This document shows, in pieces, positions 46,629 to 57,430 of a DNA stretch of 64,000 bases (positions are counted from its first letter, which is position 1; the number at the start of each line of letters is the position of its first letter). The DNA is from Lepraria neglecta (taxonomy: Eukaryota > Ascomycota > Lecanoromycetes > Lecanorales > Stereocaulaceae), in the NCBI GenBank assembly GCA_033220425.1, contig CM065646.1, forward strand, positions 4,719,501 to 4,783,500, given 5' to 3'. A program made the position numbers and the translations under genes. The notes below the pieces were generated by a model that was not told the origin of the DNA, made no database searches, and saw only the letters and a program-made list of their open reading frames with translations.

Positions 46629-49600
46629 TCACGATGCGAACAGCCTGCTACCACTTGCTGGAGCACCAATTTCACAAACCTCGCAAACCTTACACACCTG
46701 TCCCTTAAACTGGGAATGATACTTTGCTCCGTCGAATGGACAAGCGACACTCGGCGAGCCGCTATAAATCGGTGTATGGGAAGATGCACAGACATCGAAT
46801 TCTGCAAATTGATCGAACTCGATGTCGATCTTATCTTGTGGACTTCGTTCGCACTGAGCTTTGATTTTCTTCGCCTAGGACTAGTTAGCAAACTTGGGCT
46901 TCATAGAGAAGCCTGTCGGACTGTCTACATACCTGATCTAGCAGCTTTGCGGAGCCACCATTTGCAACCATTCGATTGGCAAAGCTGAGTGCCGATGAGA
47001 AGTTCTTATTGGTGAATGCCAATTTCATGGCAGCCATAAGCGCGAGCTGTCGGTGGGCTACTTCAAGCTTCGGTATCGTGAAGTAGGCTGAAAGCTCCAA
47101 ACTCCGCTTGATGTTATCTTCTCCTTCTGTTGGTATGGTTCTCCTTTCCAGCTCTATCGCCATTGCTATGGCATACTCTGCTGCTGTTGAGATAATCTTC
47201 TTTGCCTCGCCGACTTCTTGTTGGGAAGATACAGCATTAACTAGCAGAGAGTGTAGGATGCGTTTGAAGGTCTTCAAGCCATCGTCGAGCTTGTTTGAGC
47301 GCATCGCACCGTACCCTTCTTGCAGATCAACAGTAGCGATTGACTCCACATCCCTCGGTATGATTGGGAGCACTTTTCGAGTATCGGTCTCCTCCACGGT
47401 TCGCCGTACATAATTCACAAGTGGGCTCAATCCTGGAGTCGCTGGTAGGTATGTCTTAGAAGCCTGGTAGATTTCAAGGAAGCGTGGCTTGAGCGGAGCA
47501 AAGTTGACCGCACCAAGCTGCCGGTTGAGGAGCTGCATAGCTGTTTCGAAAGACCCTGCAGCAGCATGATCAGCGGCAATAGGTGAATTTCGAGCCCACA
47601 GATCAGCTTCGCTACTGCCAGCGCCGGCGTCTGCGCTGTCGACATTGACAAAGTCAGACTCGGTATCCACAGGGATATCATCACCCATGTCCCAGCCTGC
47701 TGCATCCTCGTCTTCTTCCTCATTGATTTCGCCATCTCGTGTAACCCCTTCGTCTTCTGGCATACCATTGATGTGATCGAAACCGTTCGAAGTTGGCGCC
47801 GCGTCGTCATCCATGGCTCCGACTTCTCCAAGGAGAGCCTTTTCAAAGAAAGAATGCAAAGCCGCTTTGACAGGCCAATTCGCCTTGTGTGTTGGTACGA
47901 TTGGCTTTGATGGCTGCATGGGGTCGCCCATAGTGGGAAGAGAAATTTGGTCTTCCGTAAGCCCACTAGCTTCGAGAATGGCCTGAACCTCTTCCTCGAG
48001 ACTGTTCGACTTGGCCGTTGCGTAGGCAAGAGGGTCTTTGCTTCATCAGTCACTGAACATTCAGCAGTTCCATGGAGTTCAAGGTACTTACATAGATCAA
48101 GCTCCTTGAACATCTGGACACGGGCATCGACATCCCCAAGGTACAAAGCATTCTGGAAGCGTGACTGGAAGTCACCACGGTGCTCTGCGATCTTGGCCAT
48201 GCGTGCAAGCTTCTGCTCGTCCCCGGTAGAAAGATAGAGGAAGGATAATTTGTCGAATTGGCGAAGCTTCTGGTAAGCCATTTCTACGACCTGGTGGTTG
48301 CCGTGTGCAAGGGCTTCAGTACCAAGACGTGTCCAAAGCTTCGGTCTATCGAGTTGCTTGGCCATTTCTACGGCAACATCGAGATTTCCGCATTCGACAG
48401 CAAGCTCGAACCTGGTTTGAGGGTCTTGAACGAATTGTAGCGCGATTTCAGGGTAACCTTTCTTTTGTAGGTATGATATAATACTTTGGCCCACAAGACT
48501 CGATGTCTTGATGATCTCCAGCATTTCTTCGTAATTCCTCTTAATAAGCGCAAGCTTGAAGCGGTACTCTGTGGGGTCGACGTCTAGGACTTTTGGTTTC
48601 GAAGCACGATCTAGACAGTATACGCTCCGGGCCTTGACTCGGACAAGATATACTGTCTGATCAAGCGTCCGGACAATACCATTATCTCTGAATAGATGTC
48701 AGCAGACGTCTTTTGTAAGATGTGATTGACCTACCCGTTAAGCAACGTATACTTGATGTGATTAAGGGTGGAATAGAGGAGTACGCCAGCGTCATCCCAT
48801 GCTGCAGATTTGATGCGAATTGTCTCATGAAGCGTGCTAACTTGCTCTAATGACTTTGTAACAATTGTGACGTTGTGCTTGCTAAGTAAGGCCGCATAGA
48901 GCCCGTCGCTGGACCACACAACGTATTTGACACCGGCGACGGTCAATTCGGCAAGTTGCTTCTTCTGCTGAATATCATATAGGACCACAGTTGTGGGAGT
49001 TACCAGCAAGATACAACCAGTCCCACCGAAGAAAACGTCCGTAGTCCCTGGTGGTGGTTTGATGGTTTTGGTTGTGGAGTTTGTCAGGTCTTTGATATCG
49101 ACTTGTTGGCTTGACTGAGTGAAGACTGCGAATCGATTGCGAGCTACAAAGACTGCCGAGCTTCCTGAGCCTTTCTTCATATCTGTCGGCTCAAGTGCAC
49201 CGGAAGAGTCACGAGGTAAATGGACTAGCTCGTATGTCCCATTGTCTGCTGGTGATGTGACAAGAATGGCACGTTCGGCAGGATTGTAAGACAGGGTCCT
49301 AGGAGGCATCCATGGGCTGCCCAACTTCCTTAAAGACAGCAGGGCCGGGGATTCGGTGTTTTTTGAGAAGTCATAAGACTTTACCATTTTCTCCTTTGTG
49401 ATGTAGAAAAGCTGGTTTTGGTATATAGAAGAAGCAGGTCTCTCTCTTTCTAGTTTGAATACCATGACTCCGTTGTCGTGACCTGCTGCGAACAGATTTA
49501 TCTCAGGATGAGCTGCAATGACCCAGAACCTATCATTTTCGCGCTTGAATGATTGGACCGATGTTCGCTTGTTCAAGTCCCATACTCGGATAGTCTTGTC

Positions 49601-50644
49601 TTCGCCGACGGAAAGGATGAGGTCCTGGTGGGGGTGGAAAAGACAGGCTGATGAGTTTTGGAAGTGACCTCGGCAGGTATCAACCTCCCAAGCCTTGGTT
49701 TCTGCCAGGCGTAAGTCTCCAAAGTTTCTGCATGATACAGCCAATCTTACCACTCATTCTCCATAATTTCACCAGTCTGTCATCGCCAGAAGAGACTATC
49801 AATGGCAAGGTTGGATGGAAAGCCACCCAGTTGACACCACGGTCATGGCCTTCCAGGACGAATTTCACCACAGCATCGGTATTCCCAAACATATCTGCTT
49901 GATTTGAATTGGCGCGAGCCATTTGGTCTTCGAAGGTCATAGACGTAGGAGCGGAGTGTTTCTTGCGCAGCCCGGAAATATCCCAAACTCGCACTGACTG
50001 GTCCAAGGATGCAGAGACTATCAGGTCGTCTCTGGGATGAAATTGGGCGCACATTGTGTAGTGGTTGTGTCCAGTCATTGTACAGACTGACAAGTGTATG
50101 TTAGCTCATGGCACGTAAGTTATTCAGGCATTGCAAAAACTGACTGAGAGATCTGTTTTGCCAATTCCATATCCGTATTGTCTGGTCGTCCGAGCTCGAC
50201 AGGATCCAAGGCAATTCGTGATGGAAGAACACCGTTCGAACATAGTCCAGATGACCATTGAGAGTGAAGAGGCATCTCCTGCTCTGATATGACCACACCT
50301 TGATCTTGTAGTCGTCTCCCCCGGATACGAACAGTGGCTGTGTCTTGTGGAAGTCGATGCCTCTGACTGGCCCATCATGTTCCTCGAATCGATCTATCAG
50401 GGTGCCCATACGATAGTCCCATAATTGAATTGTAGAGGAGTGTAAGGAGACGAGGATCCATGGTCTAGTTTGGGTTAGCTAGTTGTAGGACAGGGAGCGA
50501 GCATAGTGCAGACCTCTTAGGATGGAAGGCAATGCCCTTTGCTCTTGATGATTTGGACTCGAACTTTTTACACAATTTAGTTATGATCACATCCTATGCG
50601 CATGGTTCTGCTACCTTTGTGAGCATGTTTGGAGAGGACTGCAT
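46629..50644 (-). CDS. COP1: Coatomer subunit alpha (alpha-COP)
   Basis: Eight exons: 50615-50644, 50514-50563, 50145-50464, 49751-50086, 48735-49701, 48092-48687, 46933-48035 and 46629-46853, giving 1208 residues in one frame. It opens [20 protein letters not shown], then an N-terminal WD40 propeller ([66 protein letters not shown]). A second propeller and an alpha-solenoid follow ([31 protein letters not shown]), then an acidic linker ([16 protein letters not shown]) and the C-terminal domain ending [19 protein letters not shown]. Alpha-COP is a cage subunit of COPI that binds dilysine cargo for Golgi-to-ER return. The last acceptor is unusual: the family-expected one leaves a frameshift, while a CAG 20 nt further on restores the frame but drops about seven conserved residues. 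Confidence 0.93.
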
Positions 50645-51299
50645 GCTGGGCGAAGGTGTTGAAGGAGTAGGGGAGATGGCTCTCCAGCAACAGCGGTCAC
50701 AGCATGCAAGAGACCCTTTCTGCTGCCTAAGATATGACAAGTATTAAGGAATTCGAACAAAAGGCCACTTATACGTCGATTGGTGGCAGATACAAATCGC
50801 GTTGTGCGGTGGGAGGGTGGTCAACTTTCTCTGTGTCCTGACCAAACCCTTTCGGGAAGCGAGGATCTGCAGGCCGCCTCGAAGCCTGGGAGCCTCAAAC
50901 TCCTCTCCACAGGGAAGAATTGTTCGCTCTACAGTATAAATTATTGCTAGTAGAACATTCGCCTTCGGTACACTACAACTGAAGACAGCATGAACAACAG
51001 ATAATTCGATGTCACTTCTATGTCCTGAATCGGCCAGCACAATTAAGAATATTGTACAGCTTCAAGTCTGTCGTTAATGTCCTGCGGAACAACTTTCTAT
51101 GGGTGAGATTGAGTAGGGACTATTGTATTTAATTGAAAGCATCGGTCTATCACCATTTGAAATATGTTTATCAATACCACAGTAACTAACAAAAGGAACC
51201 AAAGATGGCTTGTTGCCCTTCCAACTACCCAGGAATCAACGCCAAAGACTTTCTAAATTGGCCAAAGTATGGGACTCTCCCCAGCCAACGCGGACAACT
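50645..51299. other. alpha-COP promoter and lipase 3' flank
   Basis: 655 bp without a supported gene; the left part must include the alpha-COP promoter. Confidence 0.5.
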
Positions 51300-52667
51300 T
51301 CATGGGTTAGGTGCATGATAAGGTTTCGTCGCAGACTCGAGATACCAATTCTGATCAACATGCTGAGCATTATGCGCGCAAGCGAGTTCATCCCAACGAC
51401 AAGTAGATTCGACCTCTCGTCGAGCGAATCTGTCGGCAATCCAGTCCATCCACACGTGTTGAGAAGCTGCCAGAGCAGACACGTGCGTGACATTGGGTAA
51501 TGAAACATACTGGATCTGAGCGGATGGAAACCGCTCAGCGGTCTTTTTCACGGCGTTTTCGACCACTGTGACGCTTAGTACTGGGTCAGATTTACCGTGA
51601 GTGACGAGCAGAGGGCCTTTGATTGCTTTGCCTCCGTTGGAAGTCCGGAGTTGATGTTCCCGGAAAAGGGTATTATCCCTCCAATTTGGCTTGAGGATCT
51701 CTACTCCGGACAGGAGAGCGACGGCACTGCTGGTTGCAGCCCCTGTTTGGTGTACCATCTTGAGGCGCCTTTCCCCTTCAGCGGTCAGCAAAACCCCAGG
51801 CGTGAATTCTGGGATTGCAGAAGCTAAGCCGGGACACATGGCCGCTGCAATAATTTTGGCATATTTGCTGGGCTCTTCAAGTACGCTTGTGTACGGTGAG
51901 ACGGCAATACCCCCAAGATAACCAGGAATATCGTGGGTAGCAGCCCTCTGCGCGACTGACCACGCTGCACCCCCTCCCTGGGAGTGGCCGATAACGACGA
52001 AATGCTTCGACAGTTCTGGAAAGGCTTCCTGGGCTGCTCCCACAGCATGAATGATATCGTTAGCTTGACTCGGAGACGCCAGATACTCGTGAACGATAGG
52101 TTCCCCCGACGGGTATTTTCTCACACCGAGTCCGGCGTAGTCGGTTGCAACCACAACATAACCATAAAGTGCGATCTGGTATGGTGCTAGAAAGTGCTGC
52201 CCAAGGTTCTTGTGGTGAGAAGGGGCCGCGTTGGCATCGAATCCACTGGTTCCATGAGCCCACCCTACAACGGGATAGCCATCAGGCTGAGATCGAGGCG
52301 AATAGGGCCAGAGAACGTATGCCGATACAGGAACTTTTGAGCCATTGAGAGTTTCTGATTGGTAGATGAACCGGGAAAAGGCGGTGGTTGGAGGTAGTAA
52401 GTATTTGGTCGTGTCGACGTTTTTCTCTATTTTCAGGAGCGTTCCCAGTGGAGATTCTGAAGCCTCGTGAGGGGCCTCGTAGAAAGGATCATCTAGCACG
52501 GACCCTTGGGTCCAATTCCTTTTCTCAAACTCGAGGCTTTCTGCTACACCATCTGGTAGTGTTTCCATTATTTCAAGACCTGTGGGAATGTCTCTTCTCA
52601 AGACAATCGAGACTGTCTCCTCCAATATCGGGCTCGCAAATCTTTTCAGAACACCGAGTTCATTCAC
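51300..52667 (-). CDS. Secretory-lipase-family alpha/beta hydrolase
   Basis: Single exon, 455 residues, resembling the fungal secretory lipase family (Candida LIP type, PF03583). The features are in order: DDPFYEAP near the start, SAYVLWPYS, GYPVVGWAHGTSGFDANAAP (oxyanion region), VVVATDYAGLG, the nucleophile elbow VIGHSQGGGAAWS with Ser ~229, the acid in VTHGKSDPVL (Asp ~361) and the His in PNVTHVSAL (His ~395). The catalytic triad is complete. It would cleave carboxyl esters or triglycerides. Unlike most family members there is no evident N-terminal signal peptide, so either it acts inside the cell or a leader exon upstream was missed. Confidence 0.9.
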   Translation of the reverse strand: MNELGVLKRFASPILEETVSIVLRRDIPTGLEIMETLPDGVAESLEFEKRNWTQGSVLDDPFYEAPHEASESPLGTLLKIEKNVDTTKYLLPPTTAFSRFIYQSETLNGSKVPVSAYVLWPYSPRSQPDGYPVVGWAHGTSGFDANAAPSHHKNLGQHFLAPYQIALYGYVVVATDYAGLGVRKYPSGEPIVHEYLASPSQANDIIHAVGAAQEAFPELSKHFVVIGHSQGGGAAWSVAQRAATHDIPGYLGGIAVSPYTSVLEEPSKYAKIIAAAMCPGLASAIPEFTPGVLLTAEGERRLKMVHQTGAATSSAVALLSGVEILKPNWRDNTLFREHQLRTSNGGKAIKGPLLVTHGKSDPVLSVTVVENAVKKTAERFPSAQIQYVSLPNVTHVSALAASQHVWMDWIADRFARREVESTCRWDELACAHNAQHVDQNWYLESATKPYHAPNP

Positions 52668-53912
52668 GAATCTGAAACTCCTTTAGAAGCAGAGGAATCA
52701 TTTCTAGCTGCCTAATCTCTCCGATTTCAGCCTGCTTTAGGTCAGACTTTTGGGATTTGGTGGGGTTTGTACCCGGTACTGAGGCTTTGCGTCATGGGTC
52801 AAATGGTCTGCATGAGTTCGAAAGATCGTCAAAGCTGAAAGCAATGCAAATAGCCATCGTGCGTACGTGCCATGCACCGGACACCTCATTTTGGACTTGG
52901 ACCCTATTTTTGCTGTGTGGCACAAAGCTCATCAGCCAAAAGGAGACATTTACGGCCGATCTGCTACCATATGCAATTTATCGGAAACCACAGCGATGAA
53001 ACATGCCAAGGCTGTGTGTATTCAAAATGACATCAGAAGCGTTGATCATTGCCTTAGCGTCCAATAGATGTTATTGCGTGTTCAAAGGATTCGGGCTCCG
53101 TCCCACCATTGGTGCCACGGTCATGCGTTTCGGCTCCCACGATAAACCACCTTTCCATGGCCGAAGGAATGTTGTATCAAGTTGGATGCATGAATTCAAG
53201 GTTTTCCATCAATTAATGGCGTTGCAGCTGCCAAAAGGCAGGGACGGACGGGCCGAAGCCCAGCTAAACAGCCGGTATCGATCGACCATGGAACCTGCTT
53301 CGTTGTCTTTTCAGCAGAGCTGGAATGCACCGAGTAACTCACTACATCTTTGGGTTTTACACCCTATGTCAACCTGCGCACCACGCCGCATGGCGCATGC
53401 ATTGTGTCAGGTGTCGAAGCTACTCGCTCGATTGTCATTTGTTCCTAGTCTCATAAAGGATTCTTGCTCTACCTTGGTATGTATCAGCTTTGCAAAAATG
53501 ACATGCATCGTTCGATCCTTCACTCCGCCCACCAGTCTTCATTGACATATCCTGCTGGCCGAATGTGGCGCGTATAACTCATGATTGGACCTCATGGCTG
53601 GCACGATCCTTCAGCACTGATTGCGAGTGCACTCGATCGCCGATGGCCGGCGAAGTGGGTCTCCATACTACTGCCATGGCTAATCTTTGTTCTAAAGGAT
53701 ACAGAAGAAGGATTTTATGCAAGATGACGCCAGAAAACCTCGCATGTGGTATGGCAATGCTGTGAGATTTCTGTAACAATTTTTCAAAGTGTGAGCAACT
53801 TTTGTATGTTGTTCATCCGTGTGGGTTTTATTTTCTACTGCTCCTCAGCCATTCCTTTTCACTAGTCATTTTTTGCCGCCGTTGACTGTATAATCATTAT
53901 CTTCTTTCACCA
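52668..53912. other. Divergent intergenic region
   Basis: 1.25 kb between the lipase start and the rhodopsin-like pseudogene start. An ORF of 180 codons (53003-53545, +) is Cys/Ser/Arg-rich noise without family resemblance, so it is not called. Confidence 0.45.
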
Positions 53913-54994
53913 ATGGCACTAGGTGGGCCTCCTGCAGAAGGGGACGTAAACAAGAGTGCCGCCATCAGAATCTACACTGGAGTCTTCATTTCCTTCACAA
54001 TCCTCACTGTAGCTCTGAGATTCATTGTGAGAGTATTGGTCGCCAAGATCATCAGGTGGGACGATTGGACAATTCTACTGGCACTTGTGGGATTCCTTCG
54101 GTCAAAACACCCGCAACGGGTGGTGTGCTAACTTATGCACAGCTTAGGAATATAATAGGCTCCGGGTTGGTTCACGTCGAAATTCACTACGGCTTTGGGC
54201 GACCACAGTACTATCTCACGAAATGGGAGCTTATCGAGTTCCGTAAATACGCATACGGGGAATGGATTCAGACATTTGCTACTTTAATGTGGACGAAGGT
54301 GTCAATATGCCTTTTCCTAAGGCGCGTCCCGGTCACCAAGGCACTCATCAAGCCACTTGAAGCTGCAATTGTCTTCTTAATATTGTCGAATGTGATCGTT
54401 ACTGTGCTTTAGATTATCCAATGCAGACCAGTAGACGCCACCTGGAACTCAAATGTGCAGGGTTCTTGTTTGTCCAGGGGCCAGCTAGAGAGGATTGTCC
54501 TTGCTCAAGCCAGTGAGTGAACGGGCCTATCTGCTTGTGATTATGCTCTACGGTGGTTAATTCCCGCCAGTCATTTCCGTTGTATCGGACTTTATCTTCG
54601 CGGCCTATCCATTCTGATCCTGTGGAAGGTGAGGTTAAGCACCAAGATTGGCCTGTGTTGCCTAATGGGACTCAGTGTTTTGTGCGTAGCATCACATTTC
54701 AAAATTCAAGTTGTCGTTACTCACCTTATTTATCAGAACCGGTGCGTGCTGCATTGTTCGAACGGTCCTCAACCTCCAGTCTTTGCCCACGGATCTCACA
54801 TGTAGGTTTCCTACCTCCAACTGTCCTCCCGCAAGGCTAACAAGTAGCAGATGGTGGCATAACTAACTGGTATTGGAAAACGTGAGTATGTTCCTTACAC
54901 ACGTGTCATCCTCGCTAACTCGATTCCGGAGGTGCAGATGGGTATCATAACAGCCTGCGCTCCCACTCTTCGTCCCGGATGGAGATGGCTCTAA
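53913..54994 (+). pseudogene. Rhodopsin-like (PTH11/SAT4-type) integral membrane protein, disrupted
   Basis: The family pattern is clear. TM1 reads IYTGVFISFTILTVALRF followed by RWDDWTILLAL. After an intron come IIGSGLVHVEIHYGFGRPQY, YGEWIQTFATLMWTKVSICL and AAIVFLILSNVIVTVL. The next codon is TAG (~54412), where Trp is usual, and the sense continues IIQCRPVDATWN, then an intron and ISVVSDFIFAAYP. There a 1-bp deletion (~54606) shifts the frame before ILWK. Later pieces CCIVRTVLNLQSLPTDLT, GGITNWYWK and the end IITACAPTLRPGWRWL appear in different frames, ending in TAA at 54992-54994. Intact members are seven-TM proteins, some of them plant-surface sensors. This copy is not functional as it stands. 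Confidence 0.8.
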
Positions 54995-56003
54995 AATAAG
55001 CTGAAGGGACGCAATGCTGGTAAGGGCCATACACTACTCACAGATGAAGTACAATTGCGACCATATGGAGGTAGAGTGCCAGCGAGTGTTGCAACGGTTA
55101 CTAGCAAGAACAGCAATCGTACGATGGAGCTGGAATCCAGCCACTCTTTCGCACCACCACTACCACCACCACCACCACTGCCTCAAATTCAAAAAAAAAA
55201 TAACGCACGTTGATGTGGATGTGATTGACAGAGTCGCGCGGGCTAAGATCCCGCCGGTGACTCGCTTCTGAAGGGAAGAGCAGACGCTGTCTATGTGGAA
55301 TGCAGCGCCAGAATACGCTATCAAAGTGCATGATATTCTCAGCTCTCGTTCCTTCCCGTGCACACTTGTATCATCTTGCCAAGCCATGAATTCAACGCCG
55401 TAGTCAATTTCCATGTCTGCATAACTTCCCTGCCTCTCTCACCTCGCCTCTCGAGCCATTCATTTGCAACACTATCTCATTTTATAAGTACGGCTTTTAG
55501 TGAGTACTTTAAAAACCGGTCACTACGATTCTGAAATCAATCTTGAGAGCCCCAACAATGGTCAGTGCCCGTTGCAGCTCTGCCGGCATAGTCGAGAGGA
55601 GCAAGTTGACTACTGAGGGAATACCATCGTGAATGTATACAGATTGGATGTTCACGTTGGTCGCATTCTTTGCCCATATGAATACGTCCTTTCTTGGCTC
55701 TTTTTCCACATGTTGTGGGATGCGAAGTACCTGTTGAGCAATTTTTTTAATTCCCTCATATCAAAAATATATACTACAATGCTGCTCCACTCCCTTCCAC
55801 TTCCCTCTGTTTTAAATTTCCCCTTCTCAATTTTTCCACACCTACACTCGAAAAGAAGACCAGCTCTCTCCCAGCACAGATCTCCCAACTTATCCCTCTT
55901 CCCACAACCATACCCATAACTCACCCTTCAACATGCCCCCCCAACCGCAACCACAATTGACTGGTTCCACGATATCGCACACCGCAGACCCCGACTCCGC
56001 CCC
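54995..56003. other. Intergenic with microsatellites and a uORF
   Basis: A CAC/ACC microsatellite at ~55152-55179 and an A10 run at 55191-55200. At the right end an ATG at 55933 opens a 25-codon uORF whose TGA overlaps the ATG at 56004 (ATGA). No gene otherwise. Confidence 0.55.
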
Positions 56004-56819
56004 ATGATTACAGTACCAACAATCCGCAATAGCTACCAACAACAACAACCACTCTCAACCTTCGCCCTCTCAACACTGAATCTCCCCTCCCCGTACTCAG
56101 ACTCTGGAACCGCAGCTCCTCCCTCCTCTCTAACGCGGCAAGCAACGCGCTATGACCCACCACTCTCCTCACTGGGCCCATCCGCACTCTCAAACCCGGC
56201 AGACCTCACCGTTGGTATTATGGCGCTTCCACTACGTCCAAGGCAACCAACAGCCGGCGGTACAATGGCCCCTCCGCCTCTTCCAACGCGCCCACGAACC
56301 AACCTACCGCCCTCCCCAACGCATGAAAGAACATTGCGCATGGGCCCCCCTCCGACCCGAGCAACCAACCCAGCAACTATCTTCCACTCTCCAACGTCCC
56401 ACCTTGACCCCAACAACGACGACACCTACCCCATGTACTGCCACCGCCATCCCTTCGCTGCTGAAATCCCCTCCGAGCGACTCTACCAGCCACAACCCCT
56501 TCAAACTCAACGCCCACACACGCCCAGATGTCCCCAATGCTCCCACCACTCCCTCCACTCCAACACAGGACCAAATCCAGATCGCCTGGTGAACAGGATA
56601 AGCACTCTTAGCCTCAAAGATCCAAGGGCCGTGGAGGAGCGTATACGTGCACTCAGACGTATGCGCGCACTCAGAGAATCAATACCACTAGAGGAGCGTA
56701 TGCGTAGAAATAGGGCAGCAGCGAGGCGGTTCCGGGAACGTAGGGCGATCTTTACGGCTGAGGAAGAGGCTGAGAAGGGGGGTAGAGGTGAGGCACTCAG
56801 GGAGACGATCAGGGTATAG
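56004..56819 (+). CDS. Proline-rich protein with a bZIP-like basic region but no zipper
   Basis: Single exon, 271 residues. Residues 1-~195 are low-complexity, rich in Pro, Ser, Thr and Gln, with a CHRHPF...CPQCSHH Cys/His patch at ~150-185 that might bind metal. The C-terminal ~75 residues are highly charged: VEERIRALRRMRALRESIPL, then EERMRRNRAAARRFRERRA. The last piece resembles the Yap/Pap1-type bZIP basic region (NxAAxxxFRxR pattern), but only ~24 residues follow and they contain no heptad of leucines. It is a possible DNA-binding or dominant-inhibitory fragment, or a coincidental Arg-rich tail. No family recognised. The start overlaps the stop of an upstream ORF. Confidence 0.6.
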   Translation: MITVPTIRNSYQQQQPLSTFALSTLNLPSPYSDSGTAAPPSSLTRQATRYDPPLSSLGPSALSNPADLTVGIMALPLRPRQPTAGGTMAPPPLPTRPRTNLPPSPTHERTLRMGPPPTRATNPATIFHSPTSHLDPNNDDTYPMYCHRHPFAAEIPSERLYQPQPLQTQRPHTPRCPQCSHHSLHSNTGPNPDRLVNRISTLSLKDPRAVEERIRALRRMRALRESIPLEERMRRNRAAARRFRERRAIFTAEEEAEKGGRGEALRETIRV

Positions 56820-57430
56820 GTGAAACCCAGTGAAGAAAATCTTGACGATGCTCAACCTCAACGCGTGGATGATGAGATGCAGAATGCCGAAACTTCCGCG
56901 CCAGGAGTAGTGATGGATACCACCCCCTTCCTTCAGGATGCCGACCCGTCGGAGACAGTAGGTACGGGAGCGACCACCTCCGAAGAGTAGTATCCTTTTA
57001 ACTATACTGGTTCTTGTTTCGACTGAGAGTATGCATGCAGTAGTGGGAGGACTGCTCCTGTCAGAAGGTAACACATAATGGAAGCGCCTTAGCGCTGCAT
57101 GTGCTGTCTATAGAAAGCAACCCTCGAGGTGTGCATGTATGTATGTTCACAATCATTACTTCCATCAGTACTTCCATCATTATTTCTCAATTAGTCAACC
57201 GAAACATCATGCACCGAGAAACGCAGTATGGTATCTAAGACTCACAAAAGTAAAGTAACCCGCCCCGCAAATATGTGTGTGTGTGTGCTGTATGTACCGC
57301 CCTCGTGTATCGGGCGTGATGAGAAAGTAATCGTCACCTTTTCGCTTTGCTTCGAATTATCCAACGAGGCGCTGGTAAAACAGTTGTTTTTGTATGCAAA
57401 TAATGACATGAAAAGCAATTTTGATATGGC
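56820..57430. other. Convergent intergenic region
   Basis: Between the stops of the Pro-rich and kelch genes. A GT microsatellite lies around 57274-57287. No gene seen. Confidence 0.5.

Noticed and set aside
53003-53545. A 180-codon plus-strand ORF
   Set aside because: Composition is Cys/Ser/Arg-rich without any domain, and no exon chain extends it; it looks like chance in open intergenic DNA.
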